From NCBI GenBank assembly GCA_003601695.1, contig PIYH01000021.1:1-15432 (forward strand): a stretch of DNA of 15,432 nucleotides, written 5' to 3'. Origin of the DNA: Candidatus Bathyarchaeota archaeon. GTDB taxonomy: Archaea; Thermoproteota; Bathyarchaeia; Bathyarchaeales; DTEX01. Below are positions 13,120 to 15,432 of this stretch, piece after piece. The translations under genes and the position numbers were made by a program. Each line of letters starts with the position of its first letter. The stretch's first letter is position 1. A model generated the notes under the pieces. The model was given only the letters and a program-made list of their open reading frames with translations. It was not told the DNA's origin and searched no databases.

Positions 13120-13695
13120 TCATGAAGCTTCTTCGCTTGTTTGTACATTGCACTCCGCATAGTACTGAGCATTCTCAGTGAATACCGTTATACCTACGGT
13201 TGTGCCTATGTCACTTGAGCTTATGCTATCTGGGTTTTTAATGTATATCACAAGCGTGTCTCCTGAAGCTAATGGTATGTCGCTGGAGGCCGTGCTGAAG
13301 CTACCAGTCGTTCCAGAGACATACTCAAAGCCTGTTGACGGCAAGCTACTAGCGTATGAAGAATTAGGCGCCAATAGGGAGCCGCTGACTGGAGAGCCGA
13401 GTCTCAAATAAGCAACGGTGCTCCAGTTAGCTTCGACCCCTCTCACTTGAATCTTATCTATAACTACGTCTCTTCCTCCGACATTATCAATCGTAAAGGC
13501 AGCATATGAATAGTCGCCAGTGACGTTAACCCACACAGCTTGTTTGGAGAGCCTCAGATCTTCTTGCTGGGTGCGCGTCGATGTAATGTTAATCGCATAC
13601 ATTGTGACTACTCCGGCTAGAAGCACAGAAACTACTAGAATTATCAGCGTTGTAACTACTGTACTTAATGCAATCTTGTTGCTGAGCGCCCTCAT
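13120..13695 (-). CDS. Type IV pilin/archaellin-like secreted protein
   Basis: A 191-residue surface protein with the layout of archaeal type IV pilins: a short charged head (MRALSNK), one long hydrophobic helix (about 8-34, ALSTVVTTLIILVVSVLLAG) and a Ser/Thr-rich, beta-strand-like outer domain. Such helices pack into the filament core after cleavage by a PibD/FlaK-type peptidase. The exact cleavage site is uncertain because the usual Lys-Gly/Ala context is replaced by Asn-Lys-Ile-Ala. Four N-glycosylation sequons are visible (Asn36, 57, 90, 111), as expected for an exported archaeal protein. No pilus or archaellum assembly ATPase or membrane platform gene is nearby, so it may be a stand-alone pilin or an S-layer-associated membrane protein. 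The ATG at 13695 has AGGAG upstream at wide spacing, and a TATA box lies at 13750-13742. Confidence 0.75.
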   Translation of the reverse strand: MRALSNKIALSTVVTTLIILVVSVLLAGVVTMYAINITSTRTQQEDLRLSKQAVWVNVTGDYSYAAFTIDNVGGRDVVIDKIQVRGVEANWSTVAYLRLGSPVSGSLLAPNSSYASSLPSTGFEYVSGTTGSFSTASSDIPLASGDTLVIYIKNPDSISSSDIGTTVGITVFTENAQYYAECNVQTSEEAS

Positions 13696-13741
13696 TATGT
13701 ATACGTTCTCCTACCTTTTCTGGATGAGCATTAGCCACAAA

Positions 13742-13750
13742 GATAAAAAG
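13742..13750 (-). promoter_or_regulatory. TATA box of the pilin-like gene
   Basis: CTTTTTATC on the minus strand, centred near 13746, predicts initiation near 13720 and a leader of about 25 nt that includes the AGGAG site. The position relative to the gene is normal. Confidence 0.5.
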
Positions 13751-13772
13751 AGTTGTGAACTGGCGGGCTGAA

Positions 13773-13784
13773 CTAGATATCTAG
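13773..13784. promoter_or_regulatory. Perfect 12-bp palindrome, possible operator
   Basis: CTAGATATCTAG is a perfect 12-bp palindrome centred about 33 bases upstream of the pilin TATA box. Dimeric archaeal regulators often bind such sites next to BRE/TATA. No matching site was noticed elsewhere in the window. Confidence 0.35.
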
Positions 13785-13864
13785 CGTCTCGATCAGTAGA
13801 ACTCTAACCAATTTCATGATCCTATACATAACTGCTCAATTATTAGAAAACTGGATGATTTGTG

Positions 13865-13878
13865 GCTATTTTTATAGC
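13865..13878 (-). promoter_or_regulatory. Second strong TATA box upstream of the pilin-like gene
   Basis: The minus strand reads GGCAAAGCTATAAAAATAGC, a BRE-like purine stretch followed by TATAAAAA (13876-13869), just after the stop codon of the HAD gene. It predicts initiation near 13846, about 150 bases before the pilin start. The same bases form an inverted repeat GCTAT-AAAA-ATAGC, but no T run follows on the minus strand, so a terminator is less likely than a promoter. Confidence 0.45.
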
Positions 13879-13883
13879 TTTGC

Positions 13884-14972
13884 CTATCCGAGTTTCCCTA
13901 TGGCTTCTCCTCTCACAGTCTTTCTAAATTCGCTACTTTCACGAATGAGGCGATTCATGTTTTCAAGCGTTATCCTTTCTATTCTCGGAGCTTTATTCTC
14001 CGGGAAACTAAGTAGTTTTTTCAGTAGTGAACGTTCGCAGAGACCGTTTAGACGAGATGGCGACCAATCTTCTACGAGACGTATAACTTCTTCTTTTCCA
14101 AACTTTCTGAATACATCGGTGAGTATAGATATTATTATAGTATTATGTGACATCACTGCTATTTCAGCTTCCCTTATCGCGTACTGATTTCCATTAAATG
14201 AGACCGTTAAGCCGCCTCCTTTTCGGACGATCTTGAACGGATCAACATCCGTTATGCTGTCGCCAAAGTATATGACACTTGATAGATCTGCTCCAGTTTT
14301 GTCAACTATCTCTTTTACGGCTCTAGCCTTTTCAAATCCTCCTATGGGATTGACCTCTCTAAGTATTCTTCCAGCCTTCATCTGTGAGATTTCATCCCAA
14401 AAAATCTCATCGAGTCTCTTAACTGAACGTTGAATCTCTGCTGATAGATCTTTAAATCTCGTTGCATTTTCTGGAATCTCAAGCATCGGCATCTTAGAGA
14501 TCTCTTTCCTTATTTCCCTCAGCCGCTTGATTTCCTCATCGCTAAGAATGTACTTGTCGAGATCAACCCTTGTACAGTACACGTTCTCCTCTGGAAAGCC
14601 TACCGCTCTGCATAGGGCGGAGATGTAATGCTCATAGCTTGTGCTTACAATAAAGGAGGGCATAACGCCTAAAACGAATCTCAGCGTCTCATCAGCTCCA
14701 GGAACTAAAAGTATATTCTGAGATGAATAAGCCCTCATACTTTCGTTTGTGGCTCCATAAGCCTTTAGAAAGGGCAGAATGAGCTTAAGGGTGTCTCCAG
14801 GCTTGTAATTGGGCCTCTTAACTATATCCGCTTGTATATCATCGTATCTGCTAATGAGAGTAAAGAAGTGCGCTCCGTCTGGTATAAAGTAACTTGTCAA
14901 CTCGAATGCATTATCATTTTTAGAGATTGGGCCTTCGCAGTCTGTTATGAAGATCGCCTCTTTCATCTTCAT
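13884..14972 (-). CDS. EhaR-like HAD-superfamily hydrolase
   Basis: A 362-residue HAD-fold protein resembling the family named after EhaR of methanogens. The start FITDCEGPISKNDNAFEL and YFIPDGAHFFTLISRYDD are characteristic of that family. HAD motif I is Asp11-Cys-Glu-Gly14, with Glu13 in place of the usual second Asp. Motif II is VSTSYEHY (Ser110/Thr111), the motif III lysine is probably Lys216 or Lys220, and motif IV is GDSITDVDP (237-245). A phosphatase or related phosphotransfer role is likely, with unknown substrate. The name EhaR comes from hydrogenase operons, but no hydrogenase gene is present here, so I do not adopt the symbol. The ATG at 14972 overlaps the purD stop codon as ATGA, pointing to coupled translation; an AGGA lies upstream. 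Confidence 0.82.
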   Translation of the reverse strand: MKMKEAIFITDCEGPISKNDNAFELTSYFIPDGAHFFTLISRYDDIQADIVKRPNYKPGDTLKLILPFLKAYGATNESMRAYSSQNILLVPGADETLRFVLGVMPSFIVSTSYEHYISALCRAVGFPEENVYCTRVDLDKYILSDEEIKRLREIRKEISKMPMLEIPENATRFKDLSAEIQRSVKRLDEIFWDEISQMKAGRILREVNPIGGFEKARAVKEIVDKTGADLSSVIYFGDSITDVDPFKIVRKGGGLTVSFNGNQYAIREAEIAVMSHNTIIISILTDVFRKFGKEEVIRLVEDWSPSRLNGLCERSLLKKLLSFPENKAPRIERITLENMNRLIRESSEFRKTVRGEAIGKLG

Positions 14973-15432
14973 CGATCTTTCCTAAGCTTTCTCATGTGCA
15001 TTATGCTTCTTGAGATATGTTCCTTTGAAGCTACATCTGTCCTGTACCATAATGCCCCGCCTTCTATGGCTCTAAGCACATCCAAGGAGATCTCTCGAGC
15101 TTCTTGAATAGTATCACCTATTCCCACGGTGCAGATCGTTCTGGATTTAAGTGCATAGAACTTTTCATCCTCTCTTACCTCCATGGATCCGGGATATATT
15201 CGTACGTTGTCTCTATACTTCGACGCGATCTTCTCAGCTTTATCTAAAATTATAGGCGTGCCGATCTCTTTGCGTCTAACTTTTCCTGGGAAGAATTTCT
15301 CATATCCGCCGTAGCTTGGGGGAGCTTTATATGTAACTACCGACGCCTTTTCCTCAACTTCAACTCGCATCAGGGATCCTTCAATCATTCGAAGGCAGAC
15401 TTCAACGAAGTCATCCTTCAATAGTGGGAGAA
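14969..15432 (-). CDS. purD: Phosphoribosylamine-glycine ligase (PurD), C-terminal part
   Basis: The C-terminal 154 codons of glycinamide ribonucleotide synthetase, an ATP-grasp enzyme that joins phosphoribosylamine and glycine in purine synthesis. The reading frame is open to the window edge and the gene continues beyond it. The first visible residues, LPLLKDDFVEVCLRMIEGSL, match the stretch just after the ATP-grasp core in PurD. ASVVTYKAPPSYGGY opens the C-terminal domain, and TVGIGDTIQEAREISLDVLRAI followed by ALWYRTDV is the typical ending. The TTG at 15421 is an internal leucine, not a start. The stop overlaps the HAD gene start, so purD and the HAD gene form an operon. Confidence 0.88.
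   Translation of the reverse strand, partial: LPLLKDDFVEVCLRMIEGSLMRVEVEEKASVVTYKAPPSYGGYEKFFPGKVRRKEIGTPIILDKAEKIASKYRDNVRIYPGSMEVREDEKFYALKSRTICTVGIGDTIQEAREISLDVLRAIEGGALWYRTDVASKEHISRSIMHMRKLRKDR

Noticed and set aside
1..15432. CRISPR array, insertion sequence, prophage or defence island
   Set aside because: No regularly spaced repeats, transposase, integrase or defence-gene signature is visible; the tRNA end shows no duplicated attachment site in the window.

Overview
The window comes from an archaeon, most likely a TACK-group lineage (Thermoproteota, Bathyarchaeia or a relative); nothing in the sequence fixes the lineage further. The evidence is a release factor of the eukaryotic/archaeal type (NIKS and GGQ motifs), a RIO2 kinase, a PDCD5-family protein, a PAC2-family protein, a COG2433/DUF460 protein, an archaeal UMP kinase, a pilin/archaellin-like surface protein and a tRNA-Leu with a bulge-helix-bulge intron. 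Promoters are TATA/BRE-like boxes about 26 bases from inferred starts, Shine-Dalgarno sites are of the GGTGAGG or GGAGG type, and TTG and GTG starts are frequent.

Layout. Positions 41-142 (-) hold tRNA-Leu(CAA) with a 14-nt intron. Positions 290-1612 (+) encode an ADP-ribosylglycohydrolase-family protein, convergent with UMP kinase (1617-2291, -). A metallo-beta-lactamase-fold protein (2432-3268, +) diverges from UMP kinase and converges on a valyl-tRNA synthetase (3298-5757, -). A 204-base gap with nested inverted repeats separates ValRS from a minus-strand series: PDCD5-like protein (5962-6342), release factor aRF1 (6425-7687), a small SWIM zinc-finger protein (7746-8045) and an acetamidase/formamidase-family enzyme (8134-9129). 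A single two-way TATA element around 9151-9163 appears to serve the amidase and the divergent RIO2 kinase (9184-10086, +). RIO2 is followed by a DUF460 protein with an RNase H/RuvC-like N-terminus and a long coiled coil (10135-11391). That gene ends in a four-base stop overlap with an endonuclease III-like protein (11388-11999, -), which lies downstream of a PAC2-family gene (12021-12677, -).

The right end is the least ordinary part. Positions 12678-13119 hold no intact long gene but contain a 51-codon reading frame whose start resembles undecaprenyl-diphosphatase (UppP/BacA), probably a gene remnant. Next are a secreted pilin-like protein (13120-13695, -) with two candidate promoters and a perfect 12-bp palindrome upstream, then an EhaR-like HAD hydrolase (13884-14972, -) joined by an ATGA overlap to the 3' end of purD (14969 to window end, -).

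Most genes are housekeeping: translation (tRNA-Leu, ValRS, aRF1), ribosome maturation (RIO2), nucleotide synthesis (UMP kinase, PurD), DNA repair (Nth-like) and protein quality control (PAC2). I see no CRISPR array, insertion sequence, toxin-antitoxin pair or convincing new defence system. The items most worth a second look are the UppP remnant, the structured region upstream of valS, the shared two-way promoter, the pilin control region, the changed signature residues in the Nth-like protein and ValRS, and a perfect 21-base in-frame repeat inside the UMP kinase gene.
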